From contig CAYYCX010000010.1 of the NCBI GenBank assembly GCA_964470455.1, forward strand, positions 11,729-75,728: DNA of 64,000 nt. The letters run 5' to 3'. The position numbers and the translations under genes were made by a program. How positions within the stretch are numbered: position 1 is the first letter of the stretch; every line of letters starts with the position of its first letter. This DNA is from JAWXBM01 sp964470455. GTDB lineage: Bacteria; Pseudomonadota; Gammaproteobacteria; Xanthomonadales; SZUA-36. Below are positions 7,732-15,941 of this stretch, piece after piece. The notes under the pieces were generated by a model, which ran no database searches, had not been told where the DNA came from, and saw nothing but the letters and a program-made list of their open reading frames with translations.

Positions 7732-8533
7732 AGCGCCCTTCAATGTAATCCGCGGTTTCCTGGTGCCTGGGGGTGACGAACATTTCGCCGGTGTCGGCGT
7801 GCTCCACCACCTTGCCCATCAGCATGAACACGCACTCATCGCTGGCGCGGCGGGCCTGGGCCATGTTGTGGGTGACAATCAGCACGGTGTAGTCGCCGCG
7901 CAGTTCCCACAGGAGTTCCTCCACGGCTTCGGTGCCGCGCGGGTCGAGCGCGGAGCAAGGTTCGTCCATCAGCAGCACGCTGGGCTTCACGGGCAGCAAT
8001 CTCGCGATGCAGAGCTTCTGCTGCTCTTCCAGCGACAGAGCCGTGGCCTTGTGGTCGAGGCGGTCTTTCACCTTGTCCCACAGCAGCACTTCGCGCAGGG
8101 CTTTCTCGACGATTTTCTCCTGCTCGGACTTGTTGCCCGCCGCCTTGCCGTTGTGGATGCGGTAGCCGAACAGGATGTTGTCGCGGATGGAAATGGGCAG
8201 CGGGTTGGGCCGCTGGAACACCATGCCCACCTGCTTGCGCACCTGCACCAGGTCCGCGTCGGGTGCGTAGATGTTCTCGCCCATCACCCTGATCTCGCCG
8301 GTAATGCGTACATAACCCAGCCGCTCGTTGATGCGGTTGACGCTGCGCAGGTAAGTGCTCTTGCCACAGCCGGACGGGCCGATCATGGAAGTGATGATGC
8401 CCTGCTTGATGTTGAGGTCCACATCGAACAGGGCCTGGAAAGTGCCGTACCAGAGGTTCAGGCCGGTGCTTTCAATGGCATAGGTGGCGTGGCCGGCCGC
8501 TTCCCGCGCGCTTTGGGCTTCAGCATTCATCAA
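7724..8533 (-). CDS. pstB: Phosphate ABC transporter ATPase, PstB-like, degenerate signature motif
   Basis: The 269-residue protein aligns along its length with PstB. Walker A is GPSGCGKST (52-60), the Q-loop Gln is present (FQRPNP, Q107), Walker B is LLMDEP (D190, E191) and the switch His is present (VTHNM, H222). The ABC signature, normally LSGGQQQR, is LSLEEQQK (166-173). It could therefore bind and hydrolyse ATP only if its partner supplies the signature. The gene upstream encodes a second PstB with the opposite set of defects. The four-base overlap (ATGA) with it implies translational coupling. It is last in the pst operon. Confidence 0.9.
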   Translation of the reverse strand: MMNAEAQSAREAAGHATYAIESTGLNLWYGTFQALFDVDLNIKQGIITSMIGPSGCGKSTYLRSVNRINERLGYVRITGEIRVMGENIYAPDADLVQVRKQVGMVFQRPNPLPISIRDNILFGYRIHNGKAAGNKSEQEKIVEKALREVLLWDKVKDRLDHKATALSLEEQQKLCIARLLPVKPSVLLMDEPCSALDPRGTEAVEELLWELRGDYTVLIVTHNMAQARRASDECVFMLMGKVVEHADTGEMFVTPRHQETADYIEGRYG

Positions 8534-9312
8534 CCGAACCTCCCTTCCACGTAGTCACGGGTGCGCGGGTCCTTGACCTCGCCGGTAAACAGTTCCTCGG
8601 TTTCCGCCACCTCGACGCACTGTCCGTCGAGGAAAAACGCGGTGCGGTCGGCCAGCCGGCGCGCCTGCTGCACCAGGTTGGTGACCAGGATGATGGTGAT
8701 TTCCTGCTTCAGTTCCTTCAGCACGTCCTCGATGCGCATGGTGGTCACCGGGTCCACCGCGATGGAGAACTCGTCCAGCATCAGCAGTTCGGGGTCCTGC
8801 GACAGGGCGCGGGCGATGGTCAGGCGCTGCTGCTGGCCGCCGGACAGCAGGCTGCCCAGCGTGTTGAGGCGATCCTTGACCTCATCCCACAAAGCGGCGC
8901 GCCGCAGGCAGCGTTCCACGATCACGTCGAGTTCCGCCTTGTTCTTGATGCCGCCCAGCCGCGGAGACAGGGCCACATTGTCGTACACCGACAGCGGCAG
9001 CCCCACCGGCAGCGGAAACACTACGCCGATGCGGCGGCGCAGGCCGTAGACGTTTTTCACCTTGCTCACATCCAGTCCGTTGAAGGTAATCTGCCCTTCA
9101 ACCTCCATGTGCGGATCGAACATATCCATGCGGTTCACGGCTTTCAGGAACGAGGTCTTGCCGGCGTTGGCGGGACCGATAATGCCGAAAATCTCGTGCT
9201 CCCGAACATCAAAGTTCACACCGCTCAGCACCGGCTTCGAGTCGTAGCTGATGGTTACATCCTTCACACCCAGCTTGACGCCGGGTAGGACCTGCTGCGT
9301 TGCCGTCACCAT
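8530..9312 (-). CDS. pstB: Phosphate ABC transporter ATPase, PstB-like, lacks Q-loop Gln and switch His
   Basis: The 260-residue protein keeps Walker A (GPANAGKT, 46-53), a perfect signature LSGGQQQR (156-163) and Walker B (LLMLDEF, D180, E181). The Q-loop Gln is Pro (VVFPLPVGLP, P100) and the H-loop His is Asn (LVTNLV, N212). These two residues are needed for coupling and hydrolysis in the family, so this subunit's own nucleotide site is probably weak, while its signature can complete the site of the following PstB. It overlaps pstA by 7 bp and the next pstB by 4 bp. Confidence 0.9.
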   Translation of the reverse strand: MVTATQQVLPGVKLGVKDVTISYDSKPVLSGVNFDVREHEIFGIIGPANAGKTSFLKAVNRMDMFDPHMEVEGQITFNGLDVSKVKNVYGLRRRIGVVFPLPVGLPLSVYDNVALSPRLGGIKNKAELDVIVERCLRRAALWDEVKDRLNTLGSLLSGGQQQRLTIARALSQDPELLMLDEFSIAVDPVTTMRIEDVLKELKQEITIILVTNLVQQARRLADRTAFFLDGQCVEVAETEELFTGEVKDPRTRDYVEGRFG

Positions 9313-10190
9313 TTTTTCTTGCCACGCAGGTACATGCGCAGGGCGATGGACAGGCTGTTCATCAGCAGCACCAGGCCGATCAGCACCAGCGCCACGCCGT
9401 ACGGCAAGTGTTCCGGCATGTTCGGCACCTGGGTGGAAACCACGAACAGGTGCAGCGACAGCGCCATGGTCTGGTCGAACACCGACTGCGGCAGCAGCGG
9501 CAGGAAGAAGGCAGCACCCGTGAACATGATGGGTGCGGTTTCACCCGCGGTGCGCGACACTTCCAGGATCACGCCGGTGAGAATCCCGGTAACGGCATTC
9601 GGCAGCACCACGCGGCGGATGGTCTGCCAGCGCGTGGCGCCCATGTTCCAGCAGGCTTCGCGAAAGGCCTGCGGCACCGACTGCAGCGATTCCTGGGTGG
9701 CCACGATCACCACCGGCAGGGCCATGATGGCCAGGGTCAGGCCGGCCGCCAGGATGCTGGTGCCGAACTTGAAGAAAATCACGAAGGCGCCCAGGCCGAA
9801 TAGCGCGTGCACGATGGACGGCACACCCGCCAGGTTGATGATGGCCAGGTTGATGGCGCGGGTAAAAGCGTTGTCTGGTGCATATTCGCTGAGGTAGATG
9901 GCGGCGGCCACGCCCAGCGGGACCGAGGCAACCAGCCCCACCAGCACCAGGCAGATGGTGCCCAGCAGCGCCGGAAAAATGCCGCCCGCCGTCATGCCAT
10001 TGGTCGGCGAAGTGAACAGGAACTCAAAGCTGATCGCCGGGCCGCCCTTGACCACCAGCATCACCAGGATGATTCCAACCGGAATCATCAGGGTCAGTGT
10101 CATGCCACCCAGCAGGAACTGGAAGGCTTTCTGCACGCGCTGGTTGCGGCGGTTGATGTCAGTGGCCTGGAAGGTCATGGCTGTCCTCAA
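9306..10190 (-). CDS. pstA: Phosphate ABC transporter permease PstA
   Basis: The 294-residue inner-membrane protein has about six transmembrane helices and the PstA sequence GVPSIVHALFGLGAFV, plus the cytoplasmic coupling loop EACWNMGATRWQTIRRVVLP (EAA motif) that contacts the ATPase. With PstC it forms the phosphate channel. It starts one base after the pstC stop and overlaps the first pstB gene. Confidence 0.94.
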   Translation of the reverse strand: MRTAMTFQATDINRRNQRVQKAFQFLLGGMTLTLMIPVGIILVMLVVKGGPAISFEFLFTSPTNGMTAGGIFPALLGTICLVLVGLVASVPLGVAAAIYLSEYAPDNAFTRAINLAIINLAGVPSIVHALFGLGAFVIFFKFGTSILAAGLTLAIMALPVVIVATQESLQSVPQAFREACWNMGATRWQTIRRVVLPNAVTGILTGVILEVSRTAGETAPIMFTGAAFFLPLLPQSVFDQTMALSLHLFVVSTQVPNMPEHLPYGVALVLIGLVLLMNSLSIALRMYLRGKKKW

Positions 10191-10191
10191 G

Positions 10192-11127
10192 CTAGCTCTT
10201 GCGAATGCCGCGGACGATGAAGTCCGCCGTCATGTTGATGATGAAGGTGATCACGAACAGGAAGATGCCGATGGTGAACAGCGCTTCGTAATGCGTCGAG
10301 CCGATGGCCGTCTCACCGAGTTCCGCGGCGATGGTGGCGGTCAGTGCACGCACCGAGTCAAACACGCTGGTGGGAATATTGATCGAGTGGCCGGTGGCCA
10401 TCAGCACCGCCATGGTTTCGCCAAAGCCGCGCCCTACGCCCAGCAGCACCGCGCCCAGCAGGCCGTTGCGCGCCGCCGGCAGAACCACCTTGTAGATCAC
10501 CTGCCAGCGCGTGGCGCCCATGGCTTCGGCGGCTTCGCGGTAGCGATCCGGTACCGCCTTGAGCGCGTCCTCGGCAATCGAGGTCATGATGGGCGCCGCC
10601 ATCAAACCGAGAATGATGCCGGCATTGAGTACGTTCAGCCCCACCGGTACATCAAAAGTCTTGATGATCAGCGGGTTCATGATAGCCAGGCCGATGAAGC
10701 CCCACACCACCGACGGAATGGCCGCCAGCAGTTCCACGCTCACCTTCAGGAACTCGCGGGTTTTGCCGGAAGCAAATTCAGCAATGAAAATCGCCGCTCC
10801 CAGCGAGAACGGAATGGCCACCAGCATGGCCAGGCCGGTGACACTGGCCGTGCCGGCCACCAGCGCCAGGATGCCATAGGTTTCCTGTTTCGCCGATGTG
10901 GGCCGCCAGTTGGCCGAAAAAAAGAATTCCTTGAAACTGAAGCCCTCGCCCAGGAAGCCCAGGCCCTCGCGGGTGATGAATACGAAAATCCCGATGATGA
11001 AAACGATGGCCGAGATGCCCCCCAGGAACACCAGGATCTGCACCAGCTTGTCGATGTACCAGTCCTTGCCGCGGCGGTCGAAATCCGCCGGGGTGGGCAA
11101 CGCCAAATTGTCCGCCGGGTTGCTCAT
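10192..11127 (-). CDS. pstC: Phosphate ABC transporter permease PstC
   Basis: The 311-residue protein has the PstC pattern: AIPSVVWGFIGLAIMNPLI, the EAA coupling loop AAEAMGATRWQVIYKVVLPAA and GRGFGETMAVLMATGHS. It pairs with PstA in the inner membrane. It follows phoU with 5 bp between stop and start, so the whole block is one transcript. Confidence 0.94.
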   Translation of the reverse strand: MSNPADNLALPTPADFDRRGKDWYIDKLVQILVFLGGISAIVFIIGIFVFITREGLGFLGEGFSFKEFFFSANWRPTSAKQETYGILALVAGTASVTGLAMLVAIPFSLGAAIFIAEFASGKTREFLKVSVELLAAIPSVVWGFIGLAIMNPLIIKTFDVPVGLNVLNAGIILGLMAAPIMTSIAEDALKAVPDRYREAAEAMGATRWQVIYKVVLPAARNGLLGAVLLGVGRGFGETMAVLMATGHSINIPTSVFDSVRALTATIAAELGETAIGSTHYEALFTIGIFLFVITFIINMTADFIVRGIRKS

Positions 11128-11132
11128 CGGAA

Positions 11133-12191
11133 TCAGGCTGCTTCGTCGCCGGCCAGCAACTCGATCAGGTCGTGGATGCGCTGATGCAGCAGGCGATACT
11201 GGTCGGAAAAATCGTGTTCGCCGGAGCCGATATCCCAGTGCAATGCCGTGGTATGGAACGGCGGCGTGCCGAAGTAGTCGCGCGCCTTGCCATGCAGGGC
11301 CACGATCACTTCGAAATCACCCAGGTCATGGTCTACGCTGGCCAGCGTTTCACTTTGCAGGCTGTCACACTCCAGGCCCTTGTCCTGCAGGAATTGCCGC
11401 AGCTCCGCCGATGGCTGGACCACGGCGCCCTTCTGGGCCAGGCGGAAGGTCGCCTGGGTGGGGAAACTCTTGCGCGCCACCGCCAGGGCCAGCAGCCCGG
11501 TGTTTGAATCGGTAACATCCAGGAACAGGATGTTGTACACCTTGGGAATCTTGGCGATGCCGCGCACCGCATACACCGTCTGGTCGCACAGGTTCTTGGC
11601 CTGGTCGGCTACGCGCTTGAGCATGTTGAACACCACGAACAGGCTCAGGCGGTTGCGCGTGCTGAGGCCGTTGTCGCTGTCGAACAGGTCGGCGTAGATA
11701 TCATCCATCTCCTGTTCCACGCGCTTGGCCATGCGCATCAGCACCTTGGCCTGTTCGGCGTTGTCATCGCGGAATGCCTGGCGGGATTCGTGCAGGATCT
11801 GGAAAGAATTGTCCGCCAGCGAATCGATTTCAGTGACGAAATGCGCCGGCAAAGGATGCTGCAACTGTATCGCCTCACGGCTGATGGTGACGGCATAATC
11901 ACCGATGCGTTCCAGCGCCACGTTCACGCGGATGGTGGCGGCAATTTCGCGTAAATGCCCGGCTCCCGGCAGGTGCCGCGCGATGAAGGCATGGCACATG
12001 CGGTCGCAGGCGCGCGATTTGCGGTTGATGGGGTTGTCGTTCAGCACCGTGGCGTAGGCCAGGTCCTCGTCACCGTGCAGCAAGGCCTGCTTGGCATTGC
12101 GCAGCGCCTGCTCCACATCGGAGCCCATCTCCCACACCCAGTCGCGGATGGCCCCCAGGTCGGCCTGCAATCGTTGTTCAAAATGGCTCAT
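11133..12191 (-). CDS. phoU: PhoU-family regulator fused to a degenerate low-molecular-weight phosphatase/ArsC-like domain
   Basis: Residues 1-215 are the two three-helix PhoU bundles (VALERIGDYAVTISREA; FNMLKRVADQAKNLC), with the E/D-containing metal motifs. PhoU proteins normally end near there (about 220-240 residues). This one continues for about 135 residues in a Rossmann-like domain: VYNILFLDVTDSNTGLLALA, GDFEVIVALHGKA and FHTTALHWDIGSGEHDF. That order matches LMW protein tyrosine phosphatase/arsenate reductase domains. The catalytic Cys of the CxxNxxRS loop is Asp (D225) and the loop Arg is absent, so it cannot be a Cys-based phosphatase. It may sense an anion. It sits unusually between pstS and pstC. 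Confidence 0.88.
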   Translation of the reverse strand: MSHFEQRLQADLGAIRDWVWEMGSDVEQALRNAKQALLHGDEDLAYATVLNDNPINRKSRACDRMCHAFIARHLPGAGHLREIAATIRVNVALERIGDYAVTISREAIQLQHPLPAHFVTEIDSLADNSFQILHESRQAFRDDNAEQAKVLMRMAKRVEQEMDDIYADLFDSDNGLSTRNRLSLFVVFNMLKRVADQAKNLCDQTVYAVRGIAKIPKVYNILFLDVTDSNTGLLALAVARKSFPTQATFRLAQKGAVVQPSAELRQFLQDKGLECDSLQSETLASVDHDLGDFEVIVALHGKARDYFGTPPFHTTALHWDIGSGEHDFSDQYRLLHQRIHDLIELLAGDEAA

Positions 12192-12212
12192 GGTCGTATC
12201 GCCCCCAGTGCT

Positions 12213-12230
12213 GCCGCGCAGGAGCGCGGC
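12213..12230 (-). promoter_or_regulatory. Hairpin between pstS and phoU
   Basis: GCCGCGC and GCGCGGC form a 7-bp GC stem with a 4-base loop in the 76-bp gap after pstS. No U-run follows. Such a hairpin could protect the pstS message or reduce read-through into phoU-pstCAB, which would suit the higher demand for the binding protein. Confidence 0.45.
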
Positions 12231-12267
12231 CGGCGCTGTTTGTCAGGTTCAGGTAGTGCCGTGGGTC

Positions 12268-13218
12268 TTACTGCGTCGCGCAACTGATGGGTTTGATCGG
12301 CGCGTAGCCCTTTTCCATGATAATGCACTGGCCGGCATCGCTCTTGATCCAGTCGAGATAGGCTCCGACAGCGCCGGTCGGTTCGCCGTTGGTGTACATC
12401 AACAGGGACCTTGCGATTGGATAGGTGTGATCAAGCGCAGTCTCCTCGGAAGGCATGACACAGGCATCACCTTCATTGCGTGCGACGCAGGCCATTTTCA
12501 CATGATCATTGGCATAAGCCAGACCGCTGTAACCAATGGCGCAAGGTGTATTTTCAACCAGGTCCACCACGTCCTTGGAACCGTGCATGTCCCGGGTGCC
12601 GAGGCGGAAATCGCTGTCTCCCAGCACTTCCTCGCGGAAGTAGGCATAGGTGCCGGAATTGTTCTGGCGGCTCACAACGATGATGCTCTGGTCGGAGCAA
12701 CCGGGCACTTCCACGCCCAGGTCGGTCCACTTGGTGGCGCTGCCGCCATCGGCGTAGATGGCCTGCAGCTGCGCGTAATCCAGCTCATCGATGGGGTTGT
12801 TGGGATGCAGGAAAATGGCCAGCGCATCGTAGCCGACGATGTGTTCCACCGGGTGGCGACCACCCTTCTCGGCCTGCTCGATTTCTTCCGGTTTGATTTC
12901 GCGGCTGGAGTTGGCGATGTCCACCGTGCCGTTGATCATGGCGGCGATACCGGCGCCGCTGCCGCCGCCGCTCACCGCCACCACCACGCCGGGATCGATG
13001 GTCTGGTAGGTTTCAGCCCAGGCCTGGGCCACGTTCACCAGGGTGTCGGAACCCTTGTTCTGGATCAGTTGCCGCTGCTCGCCGCCGCCGCAGGCCGTCA
13101 ACACTGCTGCAACTGAAGCCATGAGGCAAAGACGCTTAAATGACATGCCGTGGGACATGCCGTGGGACATGCCGTGGGACATGCCGTGGGACATGCTGTG
13201 CGAGATGCTGTGGAACAT
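12268..13218 (-). CDS. pstS: Phosphate-binding lipoprotein PstS with N-terminal MSHG repeats
   Basis: After the N-terminus the protein has a lipoprotein signal (FKRLCLMASVAAVLTAC, lipobox LTAC) and a PstS fold: NKGSDTLVNVAQAWAE, VSGGGSGAGIAAMINGTVDIANSSREI and NSGTYAYFREEVL, which hold the phosphate-binding Ser/Thr/Arg residues. It captures phosphate in the periplasm. Before the signal are four perfect MSHG repeats encoded by 12-bp units. The only good ribosome binding site (CGGAG, 7 bases before the ATG at 13218) lies before the repeats, so they are probably translated. An ATG at 13146 would give a standard signal peptide but has no such site. A Pho box lies upstream. Confidence 0.92.
   Translation of the reverse strand: MFHSISHSMSHGMSHGMSHGMSHGMSFKRLCLMASVAAVLTACGGGEQRQLIQNKGSDTLVNVAQAWAETYQTIDPGVVVAVSGGGSGAGIAAMINGTVDIANSSREIKPEEIEQAEKGGRHPVEHIVGYDALAIFLHPNNPIDELDYAQLQAIYADGGSATKWTDLGVEVPGCSDQSIIVVSRQNNSGTYAYFREEVLGDSDFRLGTRDMHGSKDVVDLVENTPCAIGYSGLAYANDHVKMACVARNEGDACVMPSEETALDHTYPIARSLLMYTNGEPTGAVGAYLDWIKSDAGQCIIMEKGYAPIKPISCATQ
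13144..13217. repeat. 12-bp tandem repeat at the 5' end of pstS
   Basis: ACATGCCGTGGG occurs four times without change (13144-13191) and then as two or three diverged units (ACATGCTGTGCG, AGATGCTGTGGA). On the coding strand each unit is Met-Ser-His-Gly and contains a potential ATG. The unit is a multiple of three, so changes in copy number would not shift the frame. Confidence 0.9.
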
Positions 13219-13265
13219 GCTGTACTCCGGTTTGGCATCGTGAATGCCGCCAAGGTACAGGGTAA

Positions 13266-13285
13266 ATATGACAGTATTGTTACAG
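13266..13285 (-). promoter_or_regulatory. Pho box upstream of pstS
   Basis: On the minus strand the sequence is CTGTAACAATACTGTCATAT: two CTGTNAYA-type 7-mers spaced 11 bp apart, the PhoB recognition pattern. A weaker third CCTGTACC follows. It ends about 48 bp before the pstS start, so phosphate limitation probably induces the operon through PhoB. PhoB/PhoR are not in the window. Confidence 0.8.
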
Positions 13286-13350
13286 TCGTCCGCTACAGCC
13301 GCTCCATTCTGGAGGCTGGGCTGGCGGCTGGGCTGGAGGCTGGCGCCCCT

Positions 13351-14592
13351 TCAGCCTGCCTGCAGGCTGCGCAGCACTTTCAGCAGGAATTCGTTGCTGC
13401 TTTGACGCTCCATGGTGCCGCTGCGGCAAGCTGCTTCACCGAACTTGACGCCGTTCACCGACAGATCCGCGCCCGGCGTATACAACAGCGCCGGCACCGG
13501 GTCGGCCGTGTGCTTGCCGCTGTTGCTGTCGGTGGAATGATCGGCCGCGCAGGCGATGGTCACCCCCAGTTCCAGCAGCGGCGCCAGAGCCGCGTCAAAA
13601 CGCTGCAGCACTTCCATCTTGGCCAGCGGCTCCAGGTCGTGGGCGCACAGGTCCGGCGCCTTGAGGTGCACGAATACCATGTCATGGTTCTGCAATGCGC
13701 CGGTGGCCGCCTCGATTTTGGCCTCGATGTTGGTATCGCGCTTGGCGGTGAATTTCCGGTCGCGGATGGTGGTGAAACCAAACAGGGCGCCCAGGCCACG
13801 CACCGTGTTGCAGCCCGAAACCACCGCCGCCTTCAGGCCCGCCTGGGTAACCAGGTTGCCGATTTCGGCGGCAGCCCCGGCGCCGCGGGTGATCAGCGCA
13901 TTGGCCGGCAGTTTGCCCTGCTGCTGCCGTTGCCGGTTGACCTCGTGCCCCAGCAGCATTAGCCGCACTTCAGCCAGGTAGCAGTTGAGCAGGTTGGCGG
14001 TGGCAGCGGCTTCCGGGCGCAGGGCTTCACTGCGCAGCAGCGGCGCCGGCAGGAAGCTGTCGCCCGGGTCAGTGTCGGTGATGGCCGCGTCCAGCCCGGG
14101 GCCGGAAAATACCAGCACCGCGCGGTGCTGGTCGGTGGGCCAGAGCCGGAACTCAATGCCATTGGCGGCCGGTATCCGGGCCAGCGCCTGCAGCAAGACC
14201 GGCACATCGTGTTCTATACGTCCGGCCCGTCGGTCCCTGACCAGGACCTGGCCACCCACGTCATCCGCCGAGGCGAAGTTGGCGCGCATGGCGACATCGC
14301 CCGGGTTCAGGCTGGCCCCTGCGCCGGCGGCTTCCACCGGGCCGCGGCGCAGCCGTGAAGCATGCTCGGGCCGCATGCCCATCAACATGCCGGTGCCGGA
14401 ATCGGTGTTGGGCACCACCCCGGGCGCGATCGGGTCGATCTGGCCGTGCAGGCCGGCTGAAGCCAGGCGGTCCAGGTTGGGCGTGAACGCCGCTTCCAGC
14501 GGGGTTTTGCCGTGCAGTTCGGGCACCGGCAGGTCGCCCATGCCATCCACGATCAGCACCACGGCCTGTCGCTTGCGAGTCGCGTTACTCAT
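13351..14592 (-). CDS. apgM: Archaeal-type cofactor-independent phosphoglycerate mutase (ApgM)
   Basis: The 413-residue protein belongs to the alkaline-phosphatase superfamily. It starts VVLIVDGMGDLPVPELHGKTPLEAA and has TPNLDRLASAGLHG, a metal/nucleophile region PNTDSGTGMLMG, VFVHLKAPDLCAHD and IACAADHSTDS, the ApgM metal ligands. The family interconverts 2- and 3-phosphoglycerate. The ATG overlaps the stop of the upstream 2-phosphoglycerate kinase gene (ATGA). Bacteria usually use GpmI or GpmA; this copy is more likely part of a small 2,3-bisphosphoglycerate-related unit than the main glycolytic enzyme, but that is inference. Confidence 0.86.
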   Translation of the reverse strand: MSNATRKRQAVVLIVDGMGDLPVPELHGKTPLEAAFTPNLDRLASAGLHGQIDPIAPGVVPNTDSGTGMLMGMRPEHASRLRRGPVEAAGAGASLNPGDVAMRANFASADDVGGQVLVRDRRAGRIEHDVPVLLQALARIPAANGIEFRLWPTDQHRAVLVFSGPGLDAAITDTDPGDSFLPAPLLRSEALRPEAAATANLLNCYLAEVRLMLLGHEVNRQRQQQGKLPANALITRGAGAAAEIGNLVTQAGLKAAVVSGCNTVRGLGALFGFTTIRDRKFTAKRDTNIEAKIEAATGALQNHDMVFVHLKAPDLCAHDLEPLAKMEVLQRFDAALAPLLELGVTIACAADHSTDSNSGKHTADPVPALLYTPGADLSVNGVKFGEAACRSGTMERQSSNEFLLKVLRSLQAG

Positions 14593-15848
14593 GCAAGCGC
14601 CTTCCTGACCAGTTGCGGCAGCACCGCCCGCCAGCCCTTGTTCCGGCGTTTCGAACGCCTGGCCACGTCGCCGAATACTTCCTCGGCCGAACCGTTGAAA
14701 TGGCGTGCCAGCTCGGCGCTGACCACGCCGATGATCTGGTAGATCGCCGCTTCCTTGTCATCATTCGGTATCACCGGCGTGTCATTGCGCTCCGCCTCGC
14801 TCACCAGGAAGCTTTGCAGGCGCCAGATGGAATCAAATTTGCTGAGGTAGCGGCGTGCCTGGCGCAGCGGTTCGCTGGCGCCGCGGCCGCGCAAACGGCT
14901 GCGCAACTCCTGCTTGCGCAGCACCGCCAGCGTGACATGCACCACGATGGCATCGGATTTCACCGGCAATTTCCCCACCAGTTCGGGATAGGCGTGTACG
15001 CCTTCGAGGATGATGGGCGAATTCTCGCGGATGGCGCGGTGCAATACCGCCTCACAGGCCACCGACAGCAACTCGGCCTGGCTGCGGTAGCCGTCCGCGA
15101 TCAGCAGGTCCTTGCTGCGTTTCTTCTTGTCCATGACCGGAATCGTGTTCCAGGCGTCAAACGAGGAGCAGTGCAGCACCGGCAGCAGCTTTTTCGGGAT
15201 CATGGTGCGCATCACCTCGCGCAGCATGTCGGTGGACTGCGTGCGCACGATGTCCAGCCGGTGGGCGATTTCGGTGGTGATGGAGCTCTTGCCGCTGCCC
15301 ACCGCGCCGCAGATCAGCAGCAACAACGGCCGGTTGCTGCGCTGGTATTCGGCCCAGGTGAGGTATTGGCGGGCGGCCTGCTCGTCCAGCTCTTCCTTCA
15401 GGCACAGCCAGGTGATAAAAGCCAGGTCGTTGCTGCTGATGCTGACGGTGCCGGCCGACAGCAGTTGCTCGTACAGCAGGCTGGTGATGCGCTCGGCGTC
15501 ATCCAGGCGCACGCCGCTGGATTGCATGTAGCGGATCAGGCGGCCACGCGAAAAAGCGCTGGTTTCGCCATTGGGGCTGCGCACGATAATGCGCGAAGGC
15601 GCCACCACCGGCACCGAATAGCGCTTGATCACCGCCGTGCGCTTGTCCTTTTTCAGCAGCGCCACCACGGCCTTGCGCAGCTGCGCGGTGGTTACCGACT
15701 CTTTATCCGCCACCTGGTCCCTGACATGGGCAGCCAGTTCCAGCGCGTCCTCAAAGCCCATGCCGGCATCCAGCAGCGTACGGATCATGATGCCGCGCAG
15801 AAACGGCGCCTGGCTCTGGTCGCGGGAACTGATGACGATGGTTTTCAC
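14589..15848 (-). CDS. 2-phosphoglycerate kinase-like protein with ATP-cone domain
   Basis: With a GTG start (VKTIVISSRDQSQAPF) the protein has 419 residues. Residues about 86-170 are an ATP-cone nucleotide-binding domain (RIIVRSPNGETSAFSRGRLIRYMQSSGV), followed by a P-loop kinase domain with Walker A GAVGSGKSS (181-189), a RTQSTDMLREVMR substrate loop and IILEGVHAYPELV. This order matches archaeal 2-phosphoglycerate kinase, which makes 2,3-bisphosphoglycerate from 2-phosphoglycerate. The frame is open upstream of the GTG, but that part overlaps the divergent gene and has no family similarity. It is coupled to apgM. Confidence 0.8.
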   Translation of the reverse strand: MKTIVISSRDQSQAPFLRGIMIRTLLDAGMGFEDALELAAHVRDQVADKESVTTAQLRKAVVALLKKDKRTAVIKRYSVPVVAPSRIIVRSPNGETSAFSRGRLIRYMQSSGVRLDDAERITSLLYEQLLSAGTVSISSNDLAFITWLCLKEELDEQAARQYLTWAEYQRSNRPLLLLICGAVGSGKSSITTEIAHRLDIVRTQSTDMLREVMRTMIPKKLLPVLHCSSFDAWNTIPVMDKKKRSKDLLIADGYRSQAELLSVACEAVLHRAIRENSPIILEGVHAYPELVGKLPVKSDAIVVHVTLAVLRKQELRSRLRGRGASEPLRQARRYLSKFDSIWRLQSFLVSEAERNDTPVIPNDDKEAAIYQIIGVVSAELARHFNGSAEEVFGDVARRSKRRNKGWRAVLPQLVRKALA

Positions 15849-15941
15849 GCAGCCATTATGAGTGGGGGGACAGAACAGGTGCAAGGTGGCGGCAAATGCA
15901 GGACAATTCGGGCAACCACAAAAAAGGACCACCGTTTTTCC

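Noticed and set aside
7763..11184. Long plus-strand open frames across the pst operon
   Set aside because: They are GC-rich antisense shadows of pstB, pstA and pstC without domain similarity or ribosome binding sites.
13144..13217. Possible CRISPR or satellite array
   Set aside because: The units are 12 bp, contiguous and in frame with pstS; there are no spacers.
14613..15941. Very long open plus-strand frame upstream of the N-formylglutamate amidohydrolase
   Set aside because: It is antisense to the 2-phosphoglycerate kinase gene, has His/Gln/Arg-rich shadow composition, and the family start is at 15942.
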